A DNA stretch of 39,387 bases. It comes from Verrucomicrobiota bacterium. Its GTDB lineage: Bacteria; Verrucomicrobiota; Verrucomicrobiia; Limisphaerales; SIBE01. Shown piece after piece: positions 24,655 to 32,923 of this stretch (positions are counted from its first letter, which is position 1; every line of letters begins with the position of its first letter). The DNA lies in contig JACQWK010000431.1 in the NCBI GenBank assembly GCA_016209525.1, positions 1 through 39,387 of the forward strand, written 5' to 3'. The notes beneath the pieces were generated by a model. The model worked only from the letters and a program-made list of their open reading frames with translations, was not told the origin of the DNA and ran no database searches. A program made the translations under genes and the position numbers.

Positions 24655-25099
24655 GCGCCTAGCCGCGCTTCTGGGACTTGAAGTCTATCAGTATCCCCCG
24701 AAATCGTCGCATGCCGCGACGATTTTACCGGCGTGCGCCCTACCAGGCCGCAGCGGCCGCACACGGAAGGCGAGGCTCGGAGATTTTCGGGCGCCTCGGT
24801 CTTTCGGAGCCGCTGCGGCCTGGAAGGCCGCGCGCCGTTTTGGTTGCGGCTTCGCCGCGCTGCGCTGTATCGCGGAACTGCATTCCGCATCCGCCGGACA
24901 AGCCGCGAGGTCCCGGAACTTACCGAACCGCCGCCGATAGCAAATCGGCGATACGGCAGAGTGCAACTCTGCGCTACGCCAGAAACGCCGCTAAAGACTC
25001 GACAGCTCTTGCCTCAGGTCAAAGTGTCCGCCACCAGGATGATGGAACCTTCAGCAGGTATGAGCATTGACTGCTGCCTTCTTTAGGATTCTGTCATCT
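24655..25099. other. Intergenic region rich in palindromic repeats
   Basis: No gene is convincing. Besides the 24743-24823 inverted repeat there are small stems such as GCAGAGTTGCACTCTGC-like pairs near 24957-24975 and GCCGAT/ATCGGC near 24933-24950. Confidence 0.5.
24743..24823. repeat. Inverted repeat with 15-base perfect arms
   Basis: CCAGGCCGCAGCGGC (24743-24757) is the exact reverse complement of GCCGCTGCGGCCTGG (24809-24823), with a 51-base GC-rich spacer. It resembles a short non-autonomous palindromic element more than a terminator. Confidence 0.75.
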
Positions 25100-26542
25100 A
25101 TGGACACCGAGCAACTTTACCAGGAACGCCTCAAACGCTACGTCACCGCTTTGCGCAATGAAAAGCCGGATCGCGTCCCAATCCGGCCCTTCGTCGCCGA
25201 GTTCACCGCCAAGTACGCCGGTTACACGTGCCAAGAAGTTGCTCACGATTACGGGAAAGCCTTCGAGGCCGCCGTCAAAACCGCGAAGGACTTCCAGTGG
25301 GACGCCATCGTGCCGAACATGGTTTATGTCTGGACCGGCCTCGCTCAAGCCGCGGGCCTCCGTTACTATGGGATACCCGGAATCCACATCCCGCACACGA
25401 CCGGTTTCAATTATATTGAGCCCGGCGAAGATCAGGCCTGGATGCGCGAGGACGAATACGATGAATTGATCAAGGACCCAACGGGCTTTCTCTACAACGT
25501 TTGGCTCCCTCGCGTCTCGACCGAGATCAGCAAGATGGGCGAGCCTTCCACCTTTCGGAACAACCTCGCGCTCGTCAAAAGCGCCATGGCCATGCTGCAA
25601 TACTTCTACGCTTTCGGCCCCCAGATCGATCGGATGCGCCGTGAAGCAGGCACCGTGTCCGCCATCGCCGGGATTTTCAAAGCGCCGTTCGACATCCTCG
25701 CGGATAAATTGCGCGGGTACGTGGGCCTCACCTTGGATATGGCCAGGCAACCGAAAAAGGTGCTCGCGGCCTGCGAAGCCCTCATGCCGCACCTCTCCCA
25801 CGTGGGCTTGACGACCGCTGACCCGGCCAGACGCGTGCCCATCGGCTTCTGGATGCATCGCGGTTGCGTGCCGTTTGTAAATCCCAAAACGTTCGCCTCC
25901 CATTACTGGCCCACGCTCAAGCCCATCATCGAGGAGTTTTGGAAGAACGGACATCAGACCCTCTTCTACGCCGAAGGCAAGTGGCATCATCACTTCGAAA
26001 CCTTCCGCGAACTGCCCGATCGCAGCATCGTGTTTCACTGCGATCAGGATGATGTCTTCGAAGTTCACCGCAGGCTTCACGACAAGTTCGCCATCAGCGG
26101 CGGCGTCCCAAACGTGCTGTTGAGCTTTGGCAAACCCGAGGAAGTGCGCGAATTCACGCTGCGAGTGATCAAGGAAGTCGCTCCGAATGGAGGTTACATC
26201 TTGGACGCGGGCGCCATCATGCAGGACGACACCTCGATCGAGAACATGCGGACGATGACGGAAGTTTGCCGACAGCACGGCGCGTACAGCGCGGGAAGCT
26301 ATGATCCGCCCACAACCACGCCACCGTGCGAAGTGCCTTCCTCCTTGCAGGCGCGCCAGTCGCTGCGGGGCATGGGTGACCATCCTTCGCCTCGGATCAA
26401 ACCCGGCATTTGCTTCCCTTGGGAGGAGAGGCTGACGGAGTTTCCGGAAATTACCGGCGACAAGGATCTCCTCCGCAAGGTGTGGGAAGACATCGAAGGC
26501 CTGGCGAACACCTACATTTGGCAAATGCTGCTGAGTTTCTGA
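25100..26542 (+). CDS. Uroporphyrinogen decarboxylase (URO-D) family protein, probably methyltransferase-like
   Basis: It is 480 residues long from the ATG at 25100, longer than true HemE (about 350). The fold is suggested by NEKPDRVPIRPFVAEF near the N-terminus, VFHCDQDDVFEVH and NVLLSFGKPEEVREF in the C-terminal barrel, and GGYILDAGAIMQDDTS before the end. True HemE carries an Arg-rich N-terminal substrate loop that I do not see. In this superfamily such proteins often act as corrinoid- or cobalamin-dependent methyltransferases (MtaA/CmuA relatives) or in demethylation. No corrinoid protein is next to it. Function beyond the family is open. Confidence 0.72.
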   Translation: MDTEQLYQERLKRYVTALRNEKPDRVPIRPFVAEFTAKYAGYTCQEVAHDYGKAFEAAVKTAKDFQWDAIVPNMVYVWTGLAQAAGLRYYGIPGIHIPHTTGFNYIEPGEDQAWMREDEYDELIKDPTGFLYNVWLPRVSTEISKMGEPSTFRNNLALVKSAMAMLQYFYAFGPQIDRMRREAGTVSAIAGIFKAPFDILADKLRGYVGLTLDMARQPKKVLAACEALMPHLSHVGLTTADPARRVPIGFWMHRGCVPFVNPKTFASHYWPTLKPIIEEFWKNGHQTLFYAEGKWHHHFETFRELPDRSIVFHCDQDDVFEVHRRLHDKFAISGGVPNVLLSFGKPEEVREFTLRVIKEVAPNGGYILDAGAIMQDDTSIENMRTMTEVCRQHGAYSAGSYDPPTTTPPCEVPSSLQARQSLRGMGDHPSPRIKPGICFPWEERLTEFPEITGDKDLLRKVWEDIEGLANTYIWQMLLSF

Positions 26543-26550
26543 GCAGCGCC

Positions 26551-26696
26551 GTAGCGGCGGGCGTCCCGCCTGCCGTAGAGCCGCGCGTCTCGCCCGGCGG
26601 AAGCGCGGCGTGAAATGGGAGCACGGCCGATCTTTTGGAGCCGAAGTCCGAGCGGCAAGATGCCGCCCTCTACGGCAGGCGAGGACGCCCGCCGCT
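26551..26696. repeat. Large imperfect inverted repeat between convergent genes
   Basis: The left arm 26551-26580 (GCGGCGGGCGTCCCGCCTGC core) pairs with the right arm 26668-26696 with one or two differences. The spacer of about 87 bases also contains GC-rich self-complementary parts. It fills the space between the stop of the URO-D gene and the stop of the HzsA-like gene and may act in both directions as a termination structure. Confidence 0.75.
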
Positions 26697-26699
26697 CCG

Positions 26700-29069
26700 T
26701 TACTCCAGCGTTGGCCGCACGATTTCTCCTCTCCCTTGCCCCGCCGTGTTCTCGTAGGCTCCGTAGAATTCCGAGTTGCAGTCCAACCAGAGCGCGACGC
26801 GGCGCCGGTCCTCGGGGGAAACCTTCACGCCATAATGCCGGTCGTCCAAGAACTCCATCAAAAGAGAGGCCCCGGCGCCGAACCGGCCGGCAATCGTCCG
26901 GCTGCCCCCATGAACACCGGTATTCATCGCGCCGTTGAAAACGTGAAAATAGAAGCCGTATTTCCCTGCGAGGTTTTGATAGGAACGCGTCCACCCGTGC
27001 TTTCCCTGAGTCAGTCCACTGAGATCCAGCGCTTGGCTTGCACTGTGACAACCCACGCAATTCCGATCCAACACCGGTTGCACCAACCGCACGAAGTTGA
27101 AAGGATTCGATCCGTCCGCCTCCGGTTGAATCTTCGAGGGCGCGCGACGCAAGGCCGACGGGGTTCCTTCACTGCGCCGCGGCGCTCGATGACGGGGCTC
27201 ATGACAGCCCTGACAACTAAGCTGTTCGCCGGGGTGAAGGTATGTGACCGAACGCATCGACTGCACGGCCAACCCAATTTCGTCGAGCGCCTGGAAATAG
27301 ATCGGCCTGCCCGCGGGTGCTTCGAAGTAAGCGCTCCCGTCGGCCTCCACCGGCACCGTGCCGAGCACGGCGCGCGCGTTGGTTTGTTCCGCGATGCCGA
27401 TGCGCGGCTCGTTGGGCGGGGGTGTGCTCTTGGGAATCAATTGGATGACTCGCAGCGCCACAACTCTCGTTCCAACCGGCCAGTCGAAGTCGCTGTCATA
27501 GACGTTCATCACAGCGACTGTCGCGGGACGGTCCAAAATCGGCGTGCTTTGCTTTGCGTCGCCTGCGGCCGGCGCGGCGTCAGGGATCACAGGCGGTTTC
27601 GGGCGCGCGTTGAGCGGCATCGGGCTGAGAGCAGAGATCGCCGGGTCTCGGAAAAGCAGTTCCTTGTTCCCCGCGCGATCCAGCCAATAGACGCCGCGAT
27701 TCTTGCCGGCGGGATCGTAAACACAGAGATAATCTTCCTCACTCAGCGGCCACGCCGTCCCATAGACCATGCATTGATCAATGGGCTTTAAATGCTTTTC
27801 TGCTTCGGGAAATGGGACCTCCGGCGTGAGGCGCGTCAATTGCGATTCCGCTCCGTTATCTTCCACCTGCGGGTCGATCACGACCAGCGAGCCGAAGGCA
27901 TGACCGTGGTGCGCGGCTGCGGTGGCGACGAACTTGCGCGATCCGGGAATCGCGCGGATGTCCATCTCCATCCAGGGCCGGCTCTCCCGTTGGTCTGGAT
28001 AGTTTCCGTGAATGGCCCGCGGATCGCTTCCGTCGGGCCGGCAGGTCCACGGATGATGCGCGATGTTGGTATCGCGATCCACGTAATCCCAGCGCGTGTA
28101 GATGATCAAGCCGTCGTGGGTGACACTGGGCTGCCATTCATGCGTTTCGTGATAGCTCAAGCAAATCAGGTCGCGGCCGTCCGCCGCCATCCCGAACATC
28201 GTGTAGGTCGGGCAATGCCGCCCGCAGCGCAAATATCCTCCGCGCCGTTCGCTGATGAACGCAATGCGCCCGTCCGGCAGGAAGCAGGGATCGAAGTCAT
28301 TCCACGAACCGTCGGTGAGCTGCACGAGTCCGGTGCCGTCCGCGTTCACTTTGAAGATGTGGTAGCTGGCGCTGGGAGACCATTCCAGGTCCTTGCCGTT
28401 CGCCTCCGTCCACGCAAACAGAATGATTTGGCCGTCGAACGAAACTTCCGGCGACAGGAACGCGCCGCCTTCAAGTTTGCGCCCGGCGAGGCGTCCTTGC
28501 TCGATGGTCGAGTTCGCGAGCAAGTCCGTCAATGTGGAGTCGGCGTCCAGCGGATTCGACAGCACCCACAACCGGCCGCCGGGCTTGGCGTTGAAGCCGT
28601 AGAACTGGTCCACCATGTGAAACACACCGCCGGCATCGTGCCGCGTAATGAACAGCAGTTTGTCGATCGCCCGCAACCGCGGATTGCAGAAGGCGATTTC
28701 ACGGACGAGGCAGCGCGCTTCATGCCAAAGGCCGCGTTGGACATCCTCAGCGATGTCAGCGGCCGCTTCCGACTGGGCGAGGCGAGCCTCCACTTCGCCA
28801 AGTTGGGCCACCAGGGGTTGGAGCCGATTGGGATCGGCCGTGGAGCACAGGCGTCCTGCGAGTTGTCTCCCGCGTTGAACCGTCTCCCGGGTCTCGGCCA
28901 GCGTGAAGCCGCCCTCGCGTTGGAGCCAGTCGGCTTCGATGAGCGGGCGAAGTTGCGAACCAACTGCGACAAGTTGCGGAGAGCTCGAGGCGTCTGGAGA
29001 TGCTTGAAGGAGGCCGAATGACATGATTGTCAAAACCATCGAGCCAATGCGTCCGGTGCTGGGCTTCAT
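26700..29069 (-). CDS. Exported HzsA-like di-heme protein with PD40-type propeller
   Basis: It is 789 residues long from the ATG at 29069, with a hydrophobic N-terminal export signal (MVLTIMSFGLLQ). The central part has TolB/PD40-like propeller units (SPEVSFDGQIILFAWTE, DPCFLPDGRIAFISERRGG, PSVTHDGLIIYTRWDYVDRD). The C-terminal part carries two c-type heme sites, CQGCH (residues 619-623) and CVGCH (671-675). This layout is shared with the 'HzsA-related' proteins of Planctomycetes and Verrucomicrobiota, named for similarity to the hydrazine synthase alpha subunit. No HzsB/HzsC partners are nearby, so hydrazine synthesis is not implied. A periplasmic electron-transfer or oxidase role is plausible. 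Confidence 0.8.
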   Translation of the reverse strand: MKPSTGRIGSMVLTIMSFGLLQASPDASSSPQLVAVGSQLRPLIEADWLQREGGFTLAETRETVQRGRQLAGRLCSTADPNRLQPLVAQLGEVEARLAQSEAAADIAEDVQRGLWHEARCLVREIAFCNPRLRAIDKLLFITRHDAGGVFHMVDQFYGFNAKPGGRLWVLSNPLDADSTLTDLLANSTIEQGRLAGRKLEGGAFLSPEVSFDGQIILFAWTEANGKDLEWSPSASYHIFKVNADGTGLVQLTDGSWNDFDPCFLPDGRIAFISERRGGYLRCGRHCPTYTMFGMAADGRDLICLSYHETHEWQPSVTHDGLIIYTRWDYVDRDTNIAHHPWTCRPDGSDPRAIHGNYPDQRESRPWMEMDIRAIPGSRKFVATAAAHHGHAFGSLVVIDPQVEDNGAESQLTRLTPEVPFPEAEKHLKPIDQCMVYGTAWPLSEEDYLCVYDPAGKNRGVYWLDRAGNKELLFRDPAISALSPMPLNARPKPPVIPDAAPAAGDAKQSTPILDRPATVAVMNVYDSDFDWPVGTRVVALRVIQLIPKSTPPPNEPRIGIAEQTNARAVLGTVPVEADGSAYFEAPAGRPIYFQALDEIGLAVQSMRSVTYLHPGEQLSCQGCHEPRHRAPRRSEGTPSALRRAPSKIQPEADGSNPFNFVRLVQPVLDRNCVGCHSASQALDLSGLTQGKHGWTRSYQNLAGKYGFYFHVFNGAMNTGVHGGSRTIAGRFGAGASLLMEFLDDRHYGVKVSPEDRRRVALWLDCNSEFYGAYENTAGQGRGEIVRPTLE

Positions 29070-29550
29070 AGTTGTATTCAAACAAGCCTGAACTTCATCC
29101 CCGCCCAGCTCTATGACCTAGGTCAAGGCGCGAGCAGCACAACCCCTTTGTTGACTCAGGTGCAGCGGTGTCCGACGATGTCAGACGAAGATATGGAAAT
29201 AACTACCGGAACTCCACGATCTAGTTCTTGAGTACAAACGCCGATCTGTCGTTCATCCGACGGTCTCGTCAATAATCCGGAGGTCACAGAGTCCGAACAG
29301 AAATTCAATGCCGAAGTGTGCCGGCTATTCGTTGAATTTGTCCTTTCGCAGAACCTTTCATTGTCATTCTCGGATTTTCGCGGTCATGTCGTCCTTCGAT
29401 GCAAGCAATGGTTTGCGGCCGAAAAACGAAGGCCATCCACGCTGCCTCCACCTTGATCGCGTCCCGACGGTGGGATAAGCGGCTCGGCACAAGGCCAGCT
29501 CACCTTTTAGTTGCGAGTCTGCGGCGCCGGATTAACCTCTCCTCGCTCTT
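29070..29550. other. Gene-free divergent region
   Basis: This separates the divergent HzsA-like and Tudor-like genes and should contain both promoters. A perfect ten-base palindrome GACCTAGGTC lies at 29117-29126. No ORF has convincing start or composition. Confidence 0.4.
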
Positions 29551-30090
29551 ATGAAGATCGAAGCGTTGCACGTCAACATGCGGATCCGCCACCCGAAGTA
29601 CGGACTCGGCACCGTCAAACGCATCTCGGAACACGCCGCGGACATTCAGTTCGAGGACGGACTCCGAACCATTGCTCCCGAAACCGGCGGCATCGAACCC
29701 GCCGAACCTCAGGCCAGTCTCTCCGGCCTGGAGATTCCGCTGGCGCAGTTGATCGACCAGACCGTCCAGGCGGCCCTCCATGGACTTGGTTTGGAAAAGC
29801 CCGATGCGGTGGTGGAACAACTCGGGCCGCGCTGGCACAAAGGCCGCGTCGTATTGCATCCGGTGGATGCGACCTTGCAGACGAAAGAAATTCCGCTGGA
29901 AACATTCTTCCACAAAATCGTCATGATGCGGAACAATCTCCGTGTCTTGGAACAGAAAATCAACGGTCACCCCCAACTCTCCGACGGCGAGAAAGTCGAA
30001 ATCCAGCAATACATCACCCGCTGCTACGGCTCGATGACCACGTTCAACTTGCTTTTCAAAAATCGCGAGGACCAATTCACTTCCGCGTAA
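29551..30090 (+). CDS. Hypothetical protein with Tudor-like N-terminal domain
   Basis: It is 179 residues long. The first 45 residues (RIRHPKYGLGTVKRISEHAA, then DIQFEDGLRTIAPE) match the small Tudor/SH3-like module at the C-terminus of UvrD-type helicases and in CarD-like proteins, which contacts RNA polymerase or nucleic acid. The rest is helical with an LSDGEKVEIQQYITRCYGS segment, and resembles no domain I know. It is cytoplasmic, with no signal or membrane helix. No operon partner is close; cutA follows after about 310 bases of repeat-rich DNA. A transcription- or repair-linked role is a guess from the first domain. Confidence 0.7.
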   Translation: MKIEALHVNMRIRHPKYGLGTVKRISEHAADIQFEDGLRTIAPETGGIEPAEPQASLSGLEIPLAQLIDQTVQAALHGLGLEKPDAVVEQLGPRWHKGRVVLHPVDATLQTKEIPLETFFHKIVMMRNNLRVLEQKINGHPQLSDGEKVEIQQYITRCYGSMTTFNLLFKNREDQFTSA

Positions 30091-30175
30091 CTCCGTCGAT
30101 GCCAGGGTCCGAGTTCGACCCCGCACGGCGACTAAGGACTAGCTTGAAAATCGAATCACCTGTCCGGGATCTCCA

Positions 30176-30324
30176 GAATCCGAAATCCGAAATCCGAAGC
30201 CCGATACAAATGCAAAATCCGAAACCTCGAAACCTCCAAACCAGAGTGACGGCGGTTTGGAATCTCGACTTTTTTGGTTTGGAATTTGTTTCGGATTTCG
30301 AGATTCGGATTTCGAATTTCGGTC
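30176..30324. repeat. ATTTCGGATT-type repeat forming a long imperfect palindrome
   Basis: AATCCGAAATCCGAAATCCG on the left (from about 30176) is complementary to TTTCGGATTTCGAGATTCGG on the right (to about 30324), and inner parts (CCAAACCA and TTTGGTTTGG) pair as well. The whole 150-base block can fold as one arm and fills the space before cutA. Confidence 0.7.
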
Positions 30325-30403
30325 GGCAGGGCGACGTGCCGCGTCCATCCAAGGTTTCTCCTTCTTCGACTGCCTGATCTAGGTTGCGCCTCAGATTCAC
30401 GCC

Positions 30404-30739
30404 ATGAAAAAATCTGCGAAGCATGCCGTGGTTTTCGTCACGGCTCCGGAGATCAAGACGGCGCGGCGATTGGCCCAAGCCGCGCTGAAGGCCCGCTTGG
30501 CCGCCTGCGCCAATCTGGGCTCAAACCTCGAGTCGCATTACTGGTGGCAAGGAAAGTTGGAAACGAGCTCCGAGTGCTTGATCATCTTCAAAACACGCAC
30601 AGCCTGTCTGGCTCGGTTGGAAAAGCTGATCGTGGAAAAGCATCCTTACGACACGCCGGAGTTTGTGGTTCTGCCGCTGCAGGCCGGCAACAAGCGATAC
30701 CTGGAGTGGATCGATGAGAGTGTGCGTCCCTCAACGTAG
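30404..30739 (+). CDS. cutA: CutA1-type protein
   Basis: It is 111 residues long, the normal CutA size. It matches the family along its length: VVFVTAPEIKTARRLAQAAL at the start, LAACANLGSNLESHYWWQGK in the middle and EKHPYDTPEFVVLPLQAGNK near the end. CutA forms trimers with a ferredoxin-like fold similar to PII signalling proteins; it has been linked to divalent metal tolerance, though its biochemical role remains poorly defined. It is a single gene flanked by repeats, with a hairpin (30739-30759) directly after its stop. Confidence 0.9.
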   Translation: MKKSAKHAVVFVTAPEIKTARRLAQAALKARLAACANLGSNLESHYWWQGKLETSSECLIIFKTRTACLARLEKLIVEKHPYDTPEFVVLPLQAGNKRYLEWIDESVRPST

Positions 30740-30759
30740 GGCAGGCTTCCAGCCTGCCC
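30739..30759. repeat. Hairpin at the end of cutA
   Basis: GGGCAGGCT (30739-30747) pairs exactly with AGCCTGCCC (30751-30759) around a three-base loop. The first base belongs to the cutA stop codon. No T-run follows, so a Rho-independent terminator is doubtful; similar GGCAGGC palindromes occur at 32946-32966. Confidence 0.6.
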
Positions 30760-30914
30760 CAAAGGAGTGTCTCTCCATGAACCTCCACGTAGGTGCCGAC
30801 GTGAGGAGGCTCATTTCTCTTCGCCCGGAAGTCAGAGCCTGCTTCTGTCGGCTCCTACGGCTCATCGGCCCAATGCGCGCCCCATTGGCTTGGCGGCTTT
30901 CCATGAATGTCCCC

Positions 30915-30990
30915 GTGGGGCGAGACTCTTGTCGGGCCCTGACTTTTCCGCCGGCAAGGATTCCAGGGCTCGACGGGAGTCTCGCCCCAC
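30915..30990. repeat. Inverted repeat with 14-base perfect arms
   Basis: GTGGGGCGAGACTC (30915-30928) is the exact reverse complement of GAGTCTCGCCCCAC (30977-30990). It lies in the gap 30740-31081, which holds no gene; an in-frame open reading frame across it is only an upstream extension of the next gene. Confidence 0.75.
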
Positions 30991-31081
30991 CGATGAACTG
31001 GCTCATCACCCCAATGCGGCAGGGGAGCACTCCGAGGCTTTCTGTCCGGCGAGTGTCAGCGACATTCCTGCAATCAATCTC

Positions 31082-31975
31082 ATGCTGAACCTCGAATACT
31101 TGGCTGATTTGTTGGAGGAGCACAAGGAGGCTGCGCAAGCCCGCGTGAAGTCGATTTCGTTGGACGGAACGCTCTTCGACTTCAACTCACGCCCTGCCAT
31201 TATGGGCGTGATCAATCTCTCGCCCGACTCCTGGTATCGGGAGAGCGTTTGCCTGACCGAGGACCATGCCATCCAGCGTGGCAAAGTCCTCCACGCGCAA
31301 GGAGCGCACCTGATCGATGTGGGAGCGGAATCGACTTTGGCCCACGCCGCGCGCGTCGGCGACAGCGGGCAAACCACGAAATTGCTGCCGGTGATTCGCG
31401 CGTTGCGGGCGGCTGGAATTCTGGTTTCGGCGGAGACTTATCATCCTGAAGTGGCGCGCGCCTGCCTTGAGGCCGGAGCCAACATCCTGAATCTAACCGG
31501 CCAGGAACTCAGCGACAGTATGTACCGCATGGCCGCCGAGCGAAAAGCCGCGGTGATTATTTGTTACGTCCAGGGGAAAAATGTTCGCGAGGCCGCAGAT
31601 TTCGACTTCGCCACTGATCCGACGGCTGCGATGTATGAATATTTCGCTCGTCAGATCGAAATCGCGGCACAGAACGGAGTCGAAAAGATCTTCCTGGATC
31701 CAGGTCTGGGCTTCTACTATCGCAATCTCCAAGACGGCGCGCGGCGCGTTCGACATCAGATGACCACATTTCTCAACACCTTCCGCCTGCGGCGGCTTGG
31801 CTTCCCCGTGTGCCATGCGCTCCCGCATGCCTTTGAATATTTCGGTGAGGAAGTCCGCTCCGCGGAAGCGTTTTTTGCCGTCCTGGCGGCATTGGGAAAG
31901 ACCGACTTGTTCCGCACCCACGAGGTCCCGCGCGTCAGGGCCGTTCTGGAGACGCTGCGAGCTTTTGGCCCGTGA
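31082..31975 (+). CDS. Divergent dihydropteroate-synthase-like protein (second FolP paralogue)
   Basis: It is 297 residues long from the ATG at 31082; the frame is open further upstream but only across repeats. The pterin-binding barrel is recognisable: AIMGVINLSPDSWYRES, LIDVGAESTLAHAARVG, an ETYHPEVARACLEAGANILN segment and IFLDPGLGFYYRN. Differences from FolP are clear. NLTG replaces the usual VND, and the SRK motif that binds p-aminobenzoate and diphosphate is absent, with PVCHALPHAFEYFG in its place. THEVPRVRAVL keeps only part of the RTHD ending. With a canonical folP at 11498-12355, this copy probably does another reaction on a pterin or related compound. It is convergent with the next gene and overlaps it by 41 bases. 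Confidence 0.75.
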   Translation: MLNLEYLADLLEEHKEAAQARVKSISLDGTLFDFNSRPAIMGVINLSPDSWYRESVCLTEDHAIQRGKVLHAQGAHLIDVGAESTLAHAARVGDSGQTTKLLPVIRALRAAGILVSAETYHPEVARACLEAGANILNLTGQELSDSMYRMAAERKAAVIICYVQGKNVREAADFDFATDPTAAMYEYFARQIEIAAQNGVEKIFLDPGLGFYYRNLQDGARRVRHQMTTFLNTFRLRRLGFPVCHALPHAFEYFGEEVRSAEAFFAVLAALGKTDLFRTHEVPRVRAVLETLRAFGP

Positions 31976-32582
31976 GCCGAGCCTTCTTCTCCTTTTCGGT
32001 AATCTTCGCCGAACGGTATTGGTAAATGACCCCTATGGCGCCCAGAACGAGCCAGCACAGAATCATCACCACGCGGTGACGTCCCCCCGGCCGGAGAAGT
32101 CCTTCGAAGCTCGTGGGGGCAACAGCTCCCGTCGCGATGTGCGCGATGCCAAGGACAACGCTCCAGGCCCCGCTGAAGGCCGTCGAGACTATGATCATCA
32201 GCTTTTGGGAGATCAGCGCGATCACACCGCCGACGGCCACGAAAACCAGAAGGACGACCGGTTCAGGATGAGTTTGAGCGATCGCAAAAACGGCTCCTCC
32301 CACCACCCCGCCCAAAATGGCTCCGAAAAGAAAAATGCCGACGAAGTAAAGAGCGACCAGGAGTGCGGCGCCGATAAAGCCGGCGAGCAGGCCGGCCACA
32401 ATGGCAATGGCTGGCTCCTGGGTGTTCGCATACGCAAGCCAGCCAGCCAACCCGCCGCCAACGACAAAACCGGTCACCCCAAGCAAGACCTTGAAAATCC
32501 GGTATCCAAAGAAGCACTGGACCACGCCGACAAGGATGCCTAGGACAACCAGCAGATTAAGGACATCGGGTGGAGGTTTCAT
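31935..32582 (-). CDS. Multi-spanning membrane protein, DUF4203/TMEM198-like
   Basis: It is 215 residues long, with about seven hydrophobic segments rich in Gly (for example VLGILVGVVQCFFGYRIFKV, LLAGFIGAALLVALYFVGIF, ILGGVVGGAVFAIA, VILCWLVLGAIGVIY). A basic cytoplasmic tail ends the protein (EKEKKARLTGQKL). This Gly-rich helix arrangement fits the DUF4203/TMEM198 type, whose function is unknown. Its ATG overlaps the stop of the small upstream ORF as TAATG, implying translational coupling, and its 3' end overlaps the convergent DHPS-like gene. Confidence 0.75.
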   Translation of the reverse strand: MKPPPDVLNLLVVLGILVGVVQCFFGYRIFKVLLGVTGFVVGGGLAGWLAYANTQEPAIAIVAGLLAGFIGAALLVALYFVGIFLFGAILGGVVGGAVFAIAQTHPEPVVLLVFVAVGGVIALISQKLMIIVSTAFSGAWSVVLGIAHIATGAVAPTSFEGLLRPGGRHRVVMILCWLVLGAIGVIYQYRSAKITEKEKKARLTGQKLAASPERP

Positions 32583-32923
32583 TAGCGCTCCGTGATATGC
32601 ACGACCCGGCCATCTTTGAATGTGTACTGAGTTCGACCGGAATCATAACGCAGTTCTTCCAATCCGCCAAGTTCTCGGGAGGACTCCGGTGGGCCGTATT
32701 GACGAGACCGTTGGATGAACGACAGGTCGGCGTTTGTAGTCCCGGCTTTAGCCGGTTCGGGCCGCCTAAAGGCGGGACTACAAACCTTCCGCGTGTAGTC
32801 CATCCCACGGTCTCCTCTGTAAGCGGACACGAGTTGCTGCCGGCTCGATTTCATCCGAATGCCCTCTTTCGTGGACCCTTTGAACGCCTCCACCAGTTTT
32901 CCTCCGCCCGTGTCGCCCATCAT
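32582..32923 (-). CDS. Small ORF interrupted by a palindromic repeat
   Basis: It is 113 codons long and ends in TAATG, sharing one base with the start of the DUF4203-like gene. The C-terminal 30 residues (GGLEELRYDSGRTQYTFKDG, then RVVHITER) read like a genuine small protein. The middle part (about residues 40-75) is the translation of the dispersed repeat at 32733-32784 and its flanks. Either a short gene has taken up the repeat in frame, or only the last part is coding. The function is not recognised. Confidence 0.4.
   Translation of the reverse strand: MMGDTGGGKLVEAFKGSTKEGIRMKSSRQQLVSAYRGDRGMDYTRKVCSPAFRRPEPAKAGTTNADLSFIQRSRQYGPPESSRELGGLEELRYDSGRTQYTFKDGRVVHITER
32733..32784. repeat. 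GTAGTCCCG palindromic element, copy 1
   Basis: The terminal inverted repeat TTTGTAGTCCCGGCTTTAG pairs with CTAAAGGCGGGACTACAAA, with a short centre GCCGGTTCGGGCCGC. A second copy in opposite orientation is at 39150-39195. Similarity extends about 45 bases beyond one end in both copies (CATCCCACGGTCTCC and TATCCCACCGTCTCC). Confidence 0.85.

Noticed and set aside
25094-26524. 476-codon minus-strand ORF
   Set aside because: Antisense shadow of the URO-D family gene; composition is rich in His, Arg and Gly with no family motif.
27792-29021. 409-codon plus-strand ORF
   Set aside because: Antisense shadow of the HzsA-like gene, which has heme sites and propeller motifs on the minus strand.
30739-30759. 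Rho-independent terminator of cutA
   Set aside because: The stem is good but no run of T follows, and the same GGCAGGC palindrome type recurs away from gene ends.
30767-31081. A 105-residue N-terminal extension of the second DHPS-like gene
   Set aside because: It translates a repeat-filled gap including a perfect inverted repeat, and has no domain; the barrel begins soon after the ATG at 31082.
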